A DNA stretch of 64,000 bases from Durusdinium trenchii (Eukaryota > Sar > Dinophyceae > Suessiales > Symbiodiniaceae), in contig CAXAMN010018668.1 in NCBI GenBank assembly GCA_963970005.1, positions 554,091 to 618,090 of the forward strand. Reading direction: 5' to 3'. Shown here one piece after another: positions 46,182 through 56,598 of the stretch. Positions within the stretch are counted from its first letter, which is position 1, and each line of letters begins with the position of its first letter. The notes under the pieces are model-generated. The model saw only the letters and a program-made list of their open reading frames with translations. It did not search any database and was not told the DNA's origin. A program made the translations under genes and the position numbers.

Positions 46182-46264
46182 ACGCACAGGTTTTGCGTCA
46201 GGCATGGACATGAAAGGACATGTTCACACATGTACTCAACTGCAGTTTCACACCCGTACTTTTT

Positions 46265-47998
46265 CTACGGATGGAAAACCACAGAAAGGCGGCCAGTGAG
46301 CATCATCTCATCCAGCTGCGGTGCCTTCATGGCTTTCGTGAGCCCATCAGCGACCATTGTCGCGGTTGCAATCCACTTCACCTTGGTGGGGCCGTTCTCA
46401 GGAATGCCTTCGGCATAGGTCGGGTTGCCGATGGCTTCACCTTGATCTCTCCAGACTTCCTGCCTCAGACCTGTCAGGTCGATGGCGAGGCGTTTGTCGG
46501 CCACTTCACCGCCTCCAGCGGTGCACAGGTGATCTGACAGACTTCTGCAATCTGTCAGCCACAAACACTTCGTGGCGTCGGCGGCCAAGGTGACATCCTT
46601 TTTGGAGCTGCCCTCACTCAAGTTCTTCACGGCGAACATCACACGCCGCAAATGCTCGGCCTCTTCACTGCCCAGCCGAAGCGACATTGTTTCAGCTTGA
46701 AGTGTGGATCGGCAGACCCTTTTGATGGTGTTGCTGTGCCACTCGAGGGGATAGACAACCCCATTGCCAGTCTTCTCAAACTCTGCATCGGTCAGGAGGA
46801 GGACGCGGCCAGATTGGCTGCGATGCCCGGAGGGGTTTCCATTGACATCCTCAATGCTCTGACCGAAGGAGGCGTCGGTCACACTGACAATGATGGCCTC
46901 TTCCAGCTTCATCGCCTTGCGGGCATAGAAAATCCCTTTGTCACGGTCTTGCATGGCGAAGTTCAGAAGCTTGTTGGCCTCGATGAGGTGGCGGACTTGT
47001 GCACGTTGTTGCACTGCTTGAAGTTGGTTGACCCGAAAACAAATGTCGGGACGGCAGATGCGTCCCAGCCAGCTCAGTGATCCGATCACGGATCGAAGTT
47101 GTGAGATCTCAGAAGGCTTCGCCGGCGCTGACAACTGCTTTCTCCTCTGCGGCTCGACATAGATGGCCTTGGTGCGATCAAGCACACTTGGACATGTCAC
47201 TCGGATGCCATCGGTGGACTGCTTGATGATGCGGCCACAGTACTTCATCTCATCATTTTCAACCAACCCAAACTTGAACTCCTTTTGCACTTCCAGCATG
47301 ACTGCCTGCATGTCTTCGAGACCGCACCATAGAAGGTCGTCAACATGACATCCCAGGAGTCCACTGACAGTGCCTAGTCCCTTAAACAGCAGGACATCGT
47401 GCAAAGCTTTCCAGAAGCCGCGGGGAGCATCCCGCGTGCCATAGACACTCTTCCGTGCCACCAGCAAGCTGCCAGGTTGTACTGCAGGATCTGGAATGCC
47501 ACCCTTGGGAAGGGTGATGGCAAGCAGTCGAGTAATCCATGCTCCTTGGAGGAAGGCTGCACTGATATCCACAGCACGGAGTGGTTCACCAAGTGCTGCG
47601 CCCCAACAAATGATCAAGTTGATGAAGAGCTGACTTGCCGTTGGGGAATCTGTTCTCACACCTTTGTTCTCCTCCAGGTCGCCTCTGACAACTAGGCCAG
47701 CTTCGCCTTCTTCTGCCTTGTTGGTGTCAACTCAGCGGCTCGGCAGAATCTCAACGTCAGGGTGCGCGGCCTTGAAGTTATCAACATCATTGGGTGGAAT
47801 CACGTCCACGGCAGTGAACTGCATCCAATTGCCCCACTCCTTGCGGCGTGTGCCGGTGAGCTTTTCTTGTACTTCAGGACTTTCACGATCGTAGTTCAGC
47901 TCTCTTCCGGCGCCAGTCTGCTTCCTTCTCTTGTTCTGGAAGCGCTTGGCCACAAAGCAGTGGAAGTGGTGAGCTTCATGTTTGCTCATGAGCGCCAT
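46265..47998 (-). CDS. Copia-2 reverse transcriptase and RNase H, one in-frame TGA
   Basis: The frame opens at NVRIPDDGMALMSKHEAHHF (about 48014) and runs to ILPSR, a TGA at 47732-47734, then VDTNKAEEGEAGLVVRGDLE in the same frame and on to the stop at 46265. Copia enzymes usually read SRWVDTNK here, so the TGA replaces a conserved Trp. Reverse transcriptase: VDISAAFLQGAW (first Asp), KSVYGTRDAPRGFWKALHD, LLGCHVDDLLWCG (catalytic pair, His-Val-Asp-Asp). RNase H: IIVSVTDASFG (Asp), RSTLQAETMSLRLG (Glu), LWLTDCRSLSDHL (Asp), VKWIATATMVADGLTKAM (tail). All domains are complete, so decay is recent. Confidence 0.9.
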
Positions 47999-48005
47999 GC
48001 CATCA

Positions 48006-50555
48006 TCAGGGATCCTGACATTCTGCTCGTGCAGGTGAACGTGAGCGTTCCCGCACCGATGACCCAGATGGTCGAACTGGTAGTTCAGGTAGTCCAGGAG
48101 GTGGTCGGACAGGATGTCCGTCCAGTTGATCTAACGATCGGCGCATGGCATGCTGAAGCTGAGTCGCAGGAGGAACACCAGGCTGTAGAAGTGGTGTGTC
48201 CGGAATGCGCTCACCGTCTGGCTCCTCAGTTCCTGCACGGTGGAAGGGTGCAGGTTGCGGTGGTTCCAACATCTCGGCTTCAGGTGCTTCTTCCATCACG
48301 GTGGGCAGTTCAGCTGCATCGGGTGGACCATGTGTGGGTGTGTATTCTTCATTTCCATCATCGCCATCAGGCGCTGGTCCAGCTGAAGATGGAATCTCCA
48401 CATAGCCAGGTTGGTGTTCTCCATCATCATGTAGTGAACCCAGCTGGTAGTCATCAGCGAACGGGTTGTGGCCATGTCTGGCATCAGTCATAGCTTCTCG
48501 GGCTCGCTTGCGGCTTGGACGTAGTTCCATGAGCTGCTTGGCGTATACCTCAGAAGCTGACGCCGGTCGTAGTGAGCTTTCTGGAGCTACAAGTGGTATT
48601 CCTCCATGGATGATCCAAACTGCAGCTCTGCCATCTCGGCCTATGATGCGGCCAGGTCCGCGCCATCGTCCACAGCACACAAGGTCACCTTGTTGATATG
48701 GTCCTCGAAGAAGTGTGGACTTCCGGAGCAAGGCTGCTCGAATGCGTCGGCTAGCATCCACCTTTGTGAAGGCAGCTTTGGCAGCTTGTCGTACTTGAAG
48801 TTGAATGCCAAATTCTTCTTCAGGTTCCAGGACGTTGTCGTGGATGCCCAAGTATCTGCCCTCGGACTCTTCAGTGGTCAGGGAGGTCACGTCCACTGGA
48901 AGCTTGCCAAGCACCCATTGGTATGGAGTGAAGCCGTGGTGGTTGAGCTTCATGTTCTTGACGCAGGTCTCTCCGATGAGGGTCTTCACCTGATTCACTC
49001 CAATGACCTGTCGTTCTTCCATGGCAGCGTAGAGAAGCTCCTTGAAGAGTCCACCTTGTCGTTCTCCGCGGCCAAGTTGGAAAGGTGCTTCAACTCCAGT
49101 ATACCTGAGCATGATGCCGTGGATGCGCAGCAAGTCCTTCATGCGGCCTTGGTTGCGCATGCCGCGATCACATACCACTGAGTGTGGTGGTCCATAGGCC
49201 ATGATCCAGCCGTTGAGGAAGGCCTCTGCGCAGATGGATGACTTAGGAACTCCTCCACCAGCAACCCACCATGCTCGGTGATACAAGGTGCCAAGGTCAA
49301 CTGCAGAGAGCACGGTATGGCGGTTGTTGGCCCCGTCACGGACTTCAAAGCAGTCCAGGCTCACTTCATGGTTGAACGTAGGTTTGCCGGGGATCTTCGT
49401 CACGTTGGGTTTCTCAATCTTCATGTGCTTCCGGCAGCTCTCGCAGGCAAAATGCTTGCAGGCTTCGATGACGGATGGTGAAGCACAAGCCGTCCTGAGA
49501 AGTTGCATCATGCCTGAGACGGGGCTGTGACCAGTCATGTTGTGAAGTCGTCTCAGGGCCAGTCGAGTTGGTCTTGGGATCTTCAACCAACGGACACGTC
49601 GATCTTGTTCACGAGCCATCTCTGCCGACTCAGTTGGAGGTGGTTGTTCTTCCATGAGTTCTTGGCAATGCATCTCTTCTGGGCTGAGTCGATGTGGTCG
49701 TAGATCTTGGCGTGGTGCCATATCTTTCTCATCAATCAAGGAGTCGAGGAGACCCATGTCCAGCTCTGCGTTGCGCTCTTGGATATCTTCGGTGTAGAAG
49801 CTGGCCACCATAGTGCGGTTGGACAGGTCGTCCAAGAAGCCGTCAAGCATAGCGCGGCAGAGCGGTTCTGGCCATTCTTGCGCACGCTTGGTGCGTTGAC
49901 CACCCTCCAAGACTTGATGATCATGTAGCTGATCACAGAGTTGATTCAGGCGTTCCTTCACGGGTGCACTTGCGGTCAGGAAGCCAGTTGGCTTCTTGTG
50001 GAGTTGTCCATTGTCCCAGTCTCGGAGGCCAAACTGACATTGATCACACCTGATCAGCTCCAGCGGCTCCAACGACTCACCATCACAAAGTTCTTCAGCA
50101 AACAGTTGCCGCATGCTGTAGGTGTCCCAAAGAGCACTGGTCCAGGGGTTCTCAACCAAGACCTTGCGGCCGCGTTGGAGTCGTTGTCGGATGATCTTCC
50201 GAAGCCTTCGCAAGAAGGGGTGCCAGGACTCACGTTCAGCTGTGATGCGCTCCTTCAGGGACTGGTTCTTGCTCATGTTGAGGTTCGACCACGGTCCGAA
50301 TGGACCACAAACAGGGCTGAAGGTGATCACATAGGGGTCCTTGTCATTGATCTCTTGCTCGAGCATGGATCGCACCGATGGTCGGAGGAGATCTGATCCA
50401 TCAAGGCGTAGGTCAACTGGGGCAGCAACTGACAGGCCCATGTCCATGGCCAAAGTAATGAGCACAGCTGCACCAGCGAAGATCTCCATGAGAAAGACAC
50501 GACATCCTCGAGGAAGTGAGGTGCGGCGACGTTGTCCACGAAGATGGGACCACAT
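48006..50555 (-). CDS. Copia-2 methyltransferase-like domain plus integrase
   Basis: Residues 20-215 resemble a C5 cytosine methyltransferase: FLMEIFAGAAVLITLAMDMG (motif I, 21-40), PVDLRLDGSDLL, FSPVCGPFGPWSNLN (79-93, Cys83 in the place of the catalytic Cys, though Pro-Val-Cys instead of Pro-Cys), VLVENPW (132-138, motif VI) and LHKKPTGFLTAS. Then the integrase: zinc-binding HNMTGH...CESC, catalytic VSLDCFEVRD (about 398), VVCDRGM (about 463) and GRGERQGGLFKE (about 497), then an SH3-like C-terminal part, and a Pro/acidic linker with RSRSPAR. Normal copia polyproteins have no methyltransferase. The frame starts inside the target duplication of the 5.5-kb insertion; its true N-terminus lies beyond 56059. 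It ends at a TGA at 48006 and continues in another frame. Confidence 0.85.
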   Translation of the reverse strand: MWSHLRGQRRRTSLPRGCRVFLMEIFAGAAVLITLAMDMGLSVAAPVDLRLDGSDLLRPSVRSMLEQEINDKDPYVITFSPVCGPFGPWSNLNMSKNQSLKERITAERESWHPFLRRLRKIIRQRLQRGRKVLVENPWTSALWDTYSMRQLFAEELCDGESLEPLELIRCDQCQFGLRDWDNGQLHKKPTGFLTASAPVKERLNQLCDQLHDHQVLEGGQRTKRAQEWPEPLCRAMLDGFLDDLSNRTMVASFYTEDIQERNAELDMGLLDSLIDEKDMAPRQDLRPHRLSPEEMHCQELMEEQPPPTESAEMAREQDRRVRWLKIPRPTRLALRRLHNMTGHSPVSGMMQLLRTACASPSVIEACKHFACESCRKHMKIEKPNVTKIPGKPTFNHEVSLDCFEVRDGANNRHTVLSAVDLGTLYHRAWWVAGGGVPKSSICAEAFLNGWIMAYGPPHSVVCDRGMRNQGRMKDLLRIHGIMLRYTGVEAPFQLGRGERQGGLFKELLYAAMEERQVIGVNQVKTLIGETCVKNMKLNHHGFTPYQWVLGKLPVDVTSLTTEESEGRYLGIHDNVLEPEEEFGIQLQVRQAAKAAFTKVDASRRIRAALLRKSTLLRGPYQQGDLVCCGRWRGPGRIIGRDGRAAVWIIHGGIPLVAPESSLRPASASEVYAKQLMELRPSRKRAREAMTDARHGHNPFADDYQLGSLHDDGEHQPGYVEIPSSAGPAPDGDDGNEEYTPTHGPPDAAELPTVMEEAPEAEMLEPPQPAPFHRAGTEEPDGERIPDTPLLQPGVPPATQLQHAMRRSLDQLDGHPVRPPPGLPELPVRPSGSSVRERSRSPARAECQDP

Positions 50556-50561
50556 GCAGGT
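50541..50561 (+). repeat. Target-site duplication, left copy
   Basis: 21 bp, AAGATGGGACCACATGCAG plus GT, identical to 56059-56079. It marks the 3' end (minus strand) of the 5.5-kb retroposon. Confidence 0.93.
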
Positions 50562-53500
50562 ATTTTTGCACGGGTATGGGCGCTATGTGTGCCGAGAGGC
50601 ACAAGTCACCGAGTCGAATTCAGATGGGGGGTACGTGGGGTGAGCCTGACAATCAAGACCAGCAGCACCAAACCAGACCCAAAAAAACAAGAACCACACC
50701 AACCAAAACAACCAACAAACCAGAAGCAAAGGGGTCAGGCTCAAATCCGTACGAGTCTAAAAAAGCAAAAGGTGCAGATCCGAGGACCAACACAGTAGTG
50801 AAACGGGGCAATGAATTCATATCCAGCCGCTCTCAGTAGAGGACGTCCAGGGCGAACTTGCATTTTGATGCAATCTGCGGCTGGGTAGGAGTGTATTCCT
50901 GCAGCGGTGCACTGCGTGTGGGAATGCCTGAGCATACTGAAAGCGAGAGTGAGGTGCAATTCAGGTTCGGCTAAGTCCTTGCAAAGCCAGGTACAGCACA
51001 ACTTGTATCAAAGAATGCGTACGCGCAAAGAACCTAGGGAGTCACACAGGGACCCAGAATGTGGCAGTAGCACTACACCACTACGAAGCAAAACTTCAGC
51101 ATACTCGTGTCTTGGCTCGTCCCAAGTGCACTGGGGATGTTGAACGACAGGCAGGACAAAGAGACGAGGGGCGTTGAGGCCTATCTGTAAGCCGGTTTTG
51201 GCCTAGCGAATCTTGGGAGTTCAGGGTTGGTACCTGGCCTCGACTTATGCTCTTGCAGTCATTCCACTTGGCTGCAATGAACTTGCACATGCCGTAACTA
51301 CATCCAGGACATTGCAAACTAACAGGAGTTTCCGCAGCAGTGTGTCAGACAGGCGGAGGCACGGGAGGGTCAGGACATCTGCAAGCAGGTCACCGCCTCC
51401 CCCAGTGGGGGAGGCAGGAGCACACAAGACCTGGTGACAGTGCCAACCGACAAAAATGCACAGAGCCAACCAGGTATCCAAGGACCGTCCGTCTCAGACA
51501 GCTTACCTATATGGCCATTGCACAGGGACAAATAAGCAAGCGTGGTGTCGAGTTGTGCCCAAGGTGGTGCCGCTGTAGCCCTGGGGCACTCGAGTGCTTC
51601 AGAGTTCGGTCTGTCATGCAAGCCCCATGAACTAAGTGAAACATCTGGGTGAAACGTCGCTATTCCTAGTGCTAGTCTTAAGGACTGTACACTGTACTCA
51701 TCCATGGCCACCTCTTGGGAGGCAGTCATGGGCACTGTCTATCTACTCAGTATAGATGGCTCCCTACGAACCTTGGCCTGGCACTTCGGAAAGTCATGGC
51801 CACCAATGGAGGCATCAGTGATTCTCCGATCACGTCCTTCTCGACATTGGAAATTGGCCACAAGATCCTAGTATGAACACAGGAAGCGGTAAGCATGACA
51901 TGGCTCTTCCGTAACCTTGCATTACTTACACCTCCTGGAGTTAACGATGCGTAGAGCGTGCAGTTCATTGGGCTGAACCTGAGAAGTGCTCCTCCTGTTT
52001 GTCTGCTCAGTTGGAGCAACACACTCTTTATATTTACCAATGCATTTTGTGGGTTCTGGATGGTTGTGCCATGACACGGCCGAATTTCGTAGTTGCCTGT
52101 GTCCGGCAGAAGTCGACCTATTGTACCTGTAGCTTGCAAGATAAACAAAAAAATTCTGAGTCACAGTATTGGTGGCTTAATTTTCCTGCAGTCCCCGCTC
52201 CAACAAACAGGAAAGACATGAGTACTGCGTACACAACGAAGGAAATCTTGCAAATCATGCCCTGCAACTGTCTGCGTTGGGCTCGTTAGGACGCTAGATC
52301 TCGACAGGGAGGGCCTTAGCCTTTGCAAGACGAAACTTAAATGTCGTAAGTGTCTCTGCATAGGCTGTCCAGTTTTCCTGCAGCCCTCCCTCTAGCAAAC
52401 AGGAATAGCTTAGGCACAGCACTCACGAACGGCAAATTTGTGCTTCTGGATGGCTGATGAGTGTACATGTCTACGACAAGAGTCGCGGCTGCATTAGTTT
52501 AGCAGGAGACGACAAATTACGCCTGTAGCTTGCAAGACAACAACCTGTGAGTCACAGTGTTGGTGGCTTAGATTTCTCGCAGCCTCCCTACAAACCAACA
52601 GGTAAAACGTGAGTACTGCATACACGAAGAAGGGAGCCTTGCAAATCATACCCTTCAACAGTCTGCTTTAGGTTCGCGAAGACTCAAGATCTTGAAAGGA
52701 AAGGCCTTGGTCTTTGCAAGACAAAGCTTCAGCATAACGGCATGAGTTGTCCACTTTTCCTGCAGCCCCCCCACCAGCAGACAGGAACAGCTTATGTACC
52801 GTGCGTACGAAGGACAGTCTTGCAAGTCGAACCCTGCAGCAGTCTACTTGAAGCAGGCCCTTCATTGCCAAATCAACAAAGACTAATTCGTTTAGATTGA
52901 TAGAACGGCAAGCTTGTACTTCTGAACAACTTGAGTACTGCATACTCAAAGAATGGAGCCTTGCCAATCATGCTCTGTAACAGTCTGCTTTAGGCTCACT
53001 GGGACTCTGGATCTCTAAAGGTGAGGCCTTTGCAGGACAAAACTCAAGTGTCACGGCATCGGTTGTCCAGTTTTCCTGCAGCTCCCCCCCCTGCAGATAG
53101 GAATAACTTATTAGGACAGCACACGCGAAAGACAGAATCATACAAATCATACCCTGCGGCAGACCGCTTTGGGCAGGCCAAACGTTTCACTGAGATCCTT
53201 CATTCCCTAGTAAACAGAGACGAAAGCCTTTAGATTGATAGAACGGCAAAATTGCGCTTCTGGATGGTTGGTGAATGTACGTGAGTACTGCACACACAAC
53301 GAAGGAAATCGTGCAAATCATGCCCTGCAACTGTCTGCTTTGGGCTCGTTAGGACGCTAGATCTTTAAAGGGAAGGCCTTGGCCTTTGCAAGACAAAGCT
53401 TACTTGTCTTAAGTGTCACGGCCTAGGCTGCCCAGTTTTCCTGCAGCCTTCCCTCTAGCAAACAGGAATAGCTTAGGCACAACACTCGCGACGGACATAG

Positions 53501-54297
53501 TCTTCCACTTCATACCCTGTGGCAATCTACATCGGGCAGGCCAAGCGTCTCGCTGAGACCCTTCATCATCAATGAAACAAACACGAATGCACTTAGAATA
53601 CTGGGACGGCAAAACTGTGCTGTTGGGTGTCAAAAGACAGTGACTAGGGTCACCTCTTTGAAAGGGCAGACGGCGGACGGTAGACAAGATCGGCAAAACG
53701 ACACTCGAGACAACACTTAGGAGAATCTCCAAGGCACAAGGCTTATTTAATGTCTAGACAGTGTCTACACACCGCAAAAGATGAACGAGAGGACTTAAGG
53801 CCATTAGCCGATGGATATACCTTGCCACGACCAAATTTTGCGGCTGCATGTGACCGGCAGGAGACGAAATTTGCGCCTGCAGCTTGCACGACAAATAATA
53901 TTAAATAAAAAGGTTGAGTCACAGTATGGGTGGTTTTGTTTTTCTGAAGCCTCCACCAGCAAACAGGAGCATCTTACTCTACGGGAGCCTTGCCAATCAT
54001 ACTCTACGACAGTCTGCTTGAGGCTCTCTAGGACTCTAGGTCTCCGAAGGAAAGGCCTTTGCACGACAAAACTTAAGTGGCACGGCATGGGTTGTCCAGT
54101 TTTCCTGCAGCTCCCCCACCAGTAGACAGGAATAGCTTTAACGACAGCACCCACGAAGGACAGAGTCATGCAAATCATACCCTGCGGCTGGCCGCTTTGG
54201 GCGGGCCAAACGTTTCACTGAGATCCTTCATTCCCTAATAAACAAACGACAGCCTTTGTATTGATGGAGCGGCAAAACTGTGCTTCTAACTGGCTGG

Positions 54298-54995
54298 TGA
54301 ATTTACAGAGGCCCTGCGCCTCTTGGAGGTCCAGTAGGTAGGTTGAAGTTGGCGATCCCTGGTGCCTTGGCGTGCGAAGGGTCGAATTTACCGAGGCCCC
54401 GTTCCTCTCGGAGGTCCAAGTAGGTAGGTCCAAGTAGGCACTCCCTGGCGCCGTGGCGTACGAAGGGTCGAATTTACGGAGGCCCAGTTCCTTTCGGAAG
54501 TCCAAGTGGGTAGATCGAAGTAGGCGCTCCCTGGCGCCTTGGCGTACGAAGGGTCGAAGTTACAGAGGCNNNNNNNNNNGCCTTGGCGTACGAGGGGTCG
54601 AATTTACAGAGGCCCTGGGCCTCTTAGAAGTCAACATGGGTAGGTCGAAGTAGGCGCTTCTTGACGCCTTAACGTACGAAGGGTCGAATTTACCGAGGCC
54701 CCGTTCCTCTCGGAGGTCCAGGTAGGTAGGTCCAAGTAGGCACTCCCTGGCGCCGTGGCGTACGAAGGGTCGAATTTACGGAGGCCCAGTTCCTTTCGGA
54801 AGTCCAAGTGGGTAGGTCGAAGTGGGCGCTCCCTGGCGCCTTGGCGTACGAAGGGTCGAAGTTACAGAGGCCCTGCGCCTCTCGGAAGTCCAAGTGGGTA
54901 GGTCGAAGTAGGCGCTCCCTGGCGTCTTGGCGTGCGAAGGATTGAAGGTACCGAGGCCTTGCGCTTCTCAGAAGTCCAAGTTGGTAGGTCCGTTT
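54298..54995 (+). repeat. Tandem repeat, 86-bp unit, about eight copies
   Basis: Each unit contains GGGTCGAATTTACAGAGGCC, CTCTCGGA(A/G)GTCCAAGT, GGGTAGGTCGAAGTAGGC and GCTCCCTGGCGCCTTGGCG. Repeats of GGGTCGAA at 54379, 54465 and 54551 give the period. Units drift in pairs, as in unequal exchange. Interrupted by a gap at 54570-54579. Confidence 0.9.
54570..54579. other. Assembly gap (10 N)
   Basis: Ten Ns within the 86-bp array; copy number is uncertain. Confidence 0.99.
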
Positions 54996-56036
54996 GGACG
55001 CTCCCTTTTGCCTTGGCCCTTAAGAAGCGAAGTTGCAATTGAGAAGTCTGCACTTGCTTTGTCAACACCGCCTTTGCCGCAGCTGAAGGCTAAAGGTTTC
55101 AAATGTCCAAATTCGTTCCCAAATAGACAAAAACAAAAGCCTTTAGATTGATGGAACGACCAATTTGCGCTTCTGGATGGCTGGTGAATGGCTGGTGACA
55201 GTACGTTTTCACGACTGAATTTTGCATCTGGGGACCCTTCATCTCCAATTATTCAAAAGCGAGAGCGTCAAGATTAATAGAACGACGAACCTATGCTTCT
55301 GGATCATGCTCTGCAACAATCTGCTTTAGGCTCACTGAAACTCTGGGTCTCTAAAGGGAGGGCCTTCGCAAGACGAAACTTGAGTGTCACGGCATGGGTT
55401 GTCCTGTTTTCCTGCAGCCCTCCCACCCGCAAACAGGAATGGCTTAGGTACAGCACGCTCAAAAAATAGAGTCTTGCAAGTCCTCTGCGGCGGTCTGCTT
55501 TGGCAGACCGGGCGTTTCAATGAGACCTTTCATCGCCAAATAGACCAAAATTACTAAAGATTGAGACAAAGGGCTTCCTTATCTAACATTACGAATCAGC
55601 ATACTTGCCTGGGCCTGCTAAGGAGGAGCTCTTGAGACCGACTTGCACAGACGGACTGCGTTCGAATGGCGAGCCCCCAACTTGGGTTGGGTACCGGCCT
55701 CAGCTCGGACCGACATAGATAGCTTGTGCGACAAGACAGAAGGCTTCTTTATCTAACATAGCGACAACGAACAGCCGAAGAAGCCACAGACAATCAATTA
55801 AATAAAACAATTTGGATTGCTATCCAGGCTGGGCAAAGAACACCAGACAACGAAGAGCCAACTAGCAAGTCAAAAAAATAGCAGTATCTTGGGATACCGC
55901 TAAGGCTTTGTGAGGTGCAAACACAGGCCACTAAGCAGCTAAGAGGGGTTCCAACAAAGCTATTGAGGAAGTCTCTTCTCTTTAAGAGAGTTCCTTGAAC
56001 CTCCTGCCCATCTATTAGATGGGTTTGAACCGAAAA

Positions 56037-56058
56037 CTTGAGCCAAAGGGGCTACGGA
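56037..56058 (-). other. Dinoflagellate spliced-leader sequence at the retroposon 5' end
   Basis: Minus strand: T, CCGTAGCC, CC, TTTGGCTCAAG. The DinoSL is D, CCGTAGCC, AT, TTTGGCTCAAG, so 20 of 22 positions agree, and the first nucleotide abuts the target duplication. It marks the genome as dinoflagellate and the source RNA as trans-spliced. Confidence 0.9.
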
Positions 56059-56352
56059 AAGATGGGACCACATGCAGGTGTCCTTCTGCTCCAGCTCATA
56101 GATGTCATCCTTCAGAAAGCTACCGTCCATGACCTTGGGCTGCTCTGCCGAACTGCTAACTCCTCCTTTGATTCATTGGAGCCTTGCCTGGACCTCTTCT
56201 TGGGTTGAGTGTCGCATTCGAGGAGCATCAGGAGCGCGTACACTCTGCGATCTTCTCCGAGCACTAGTCGGTATACCCTCCAACGCGACTCAAAGCTGCG
56301 GGCTGGTTGCCCGGAGAAACAAAGGCCGCAGCTCTCGAGTACGTTGCAAAGG

Positions 56353-56598
56353 TTTTTTTTGCACGAGTGGGGCGCTGTGTGTGCAGGTTGTGCGCAAGTC
56401 ACCTTAGTCGAGTGTCAAGAGAGTTACAAGCCAGGTTGCAACCAATCAGGGGAAGAAACAACACGACAAGCCCCCAAAAAACCCAACACAAACAAAACCA
56501 ACACAAACAAAGAAGGGAAGCAACCTGTAGTGCAACTCGAGGTGCCAGGTAGGCATGAAAGAGTGAAACGGGAGCAGTGAATTCAGCAAAAGCCCTCA
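56353..56598 (-). mobile_element. 5'-truncated retroposon copy of about 246 bp
   Basis: Flanked by 22-bp direct repeats with two differences (56331-56352 and 56599-56620, CTCGAGT(A/G)CGTTGCAAAGG). On the minus strand it ends CACTCGTGCAAAAAAAA. It shares its sequence with the 3' end of the 5.5-kb element: GGTGACTTGCGCACAACC, GCACACACAGCGCC, and the T/G-rich GTTTGTGTTGGTTTTG tract. It interrupts copia-2 between TREL and RPLFLRATSP. Confidence 0.85.

Larger units (their letters stand above)
51900..55600 (-). repeat. Degenerate long repeat array inside the 5.5-kb retroposon
   Basis: About nine copies of a block containing GTCCAGTTTTCCTGCAGC, then (A/C)GCAAACAGGAATAGCTTA, AAATCATACCCTGC, CGTTTCACTGAGA and TTAGATTGATAGAACGGCAA. 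Anchors lie near 52184, 52373, 52574, 52760, 53070, 53436, 53940, 54100 and 55408, so spacing is irregular (about 190-400 bp, interrupted by the 86-bp array). Minus-strand ORFs over it repeat MICMxLSF and GGExQENW-like peptides and are not genes. Confidence 0.75.
50562..56058 (-). mobile_element. 5.5-kb retroposon beginning with a full spliced leader
   Basis: Inserted in copia-2 coding sequence and flanked by identical 21-bp target duplications (50541-50561, 56059-56079). On the minus strand its first 22 nt (56058-56037) are a spliced leader with two changes; its last nucleotides are CGTGCAAAAAT, a short A-tail. This is what target-primed reverse transcription of a trans-spliced RNA would leave. 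The last 280 bp or so are related to two other local insertions, which are 5'-truncated. No reverse transcriptase or endonuclease is encoded; the largest ORF is about 133 codons and has no domain. The interior is largely degenerate tandem repeats (51.9-55.6 kb). Probably a non-autonomous element or long non-coding RNA copied by another element's enzymes. Confidence 0.8.

Noticed and set aside
50562..56058. Reading the 5.5-kb insertion as a protein-coding retrotransposon
   Set aside because: No reverse transcriptase, endonuclease or other domain in any frame; only short repeat-derived ORFs.
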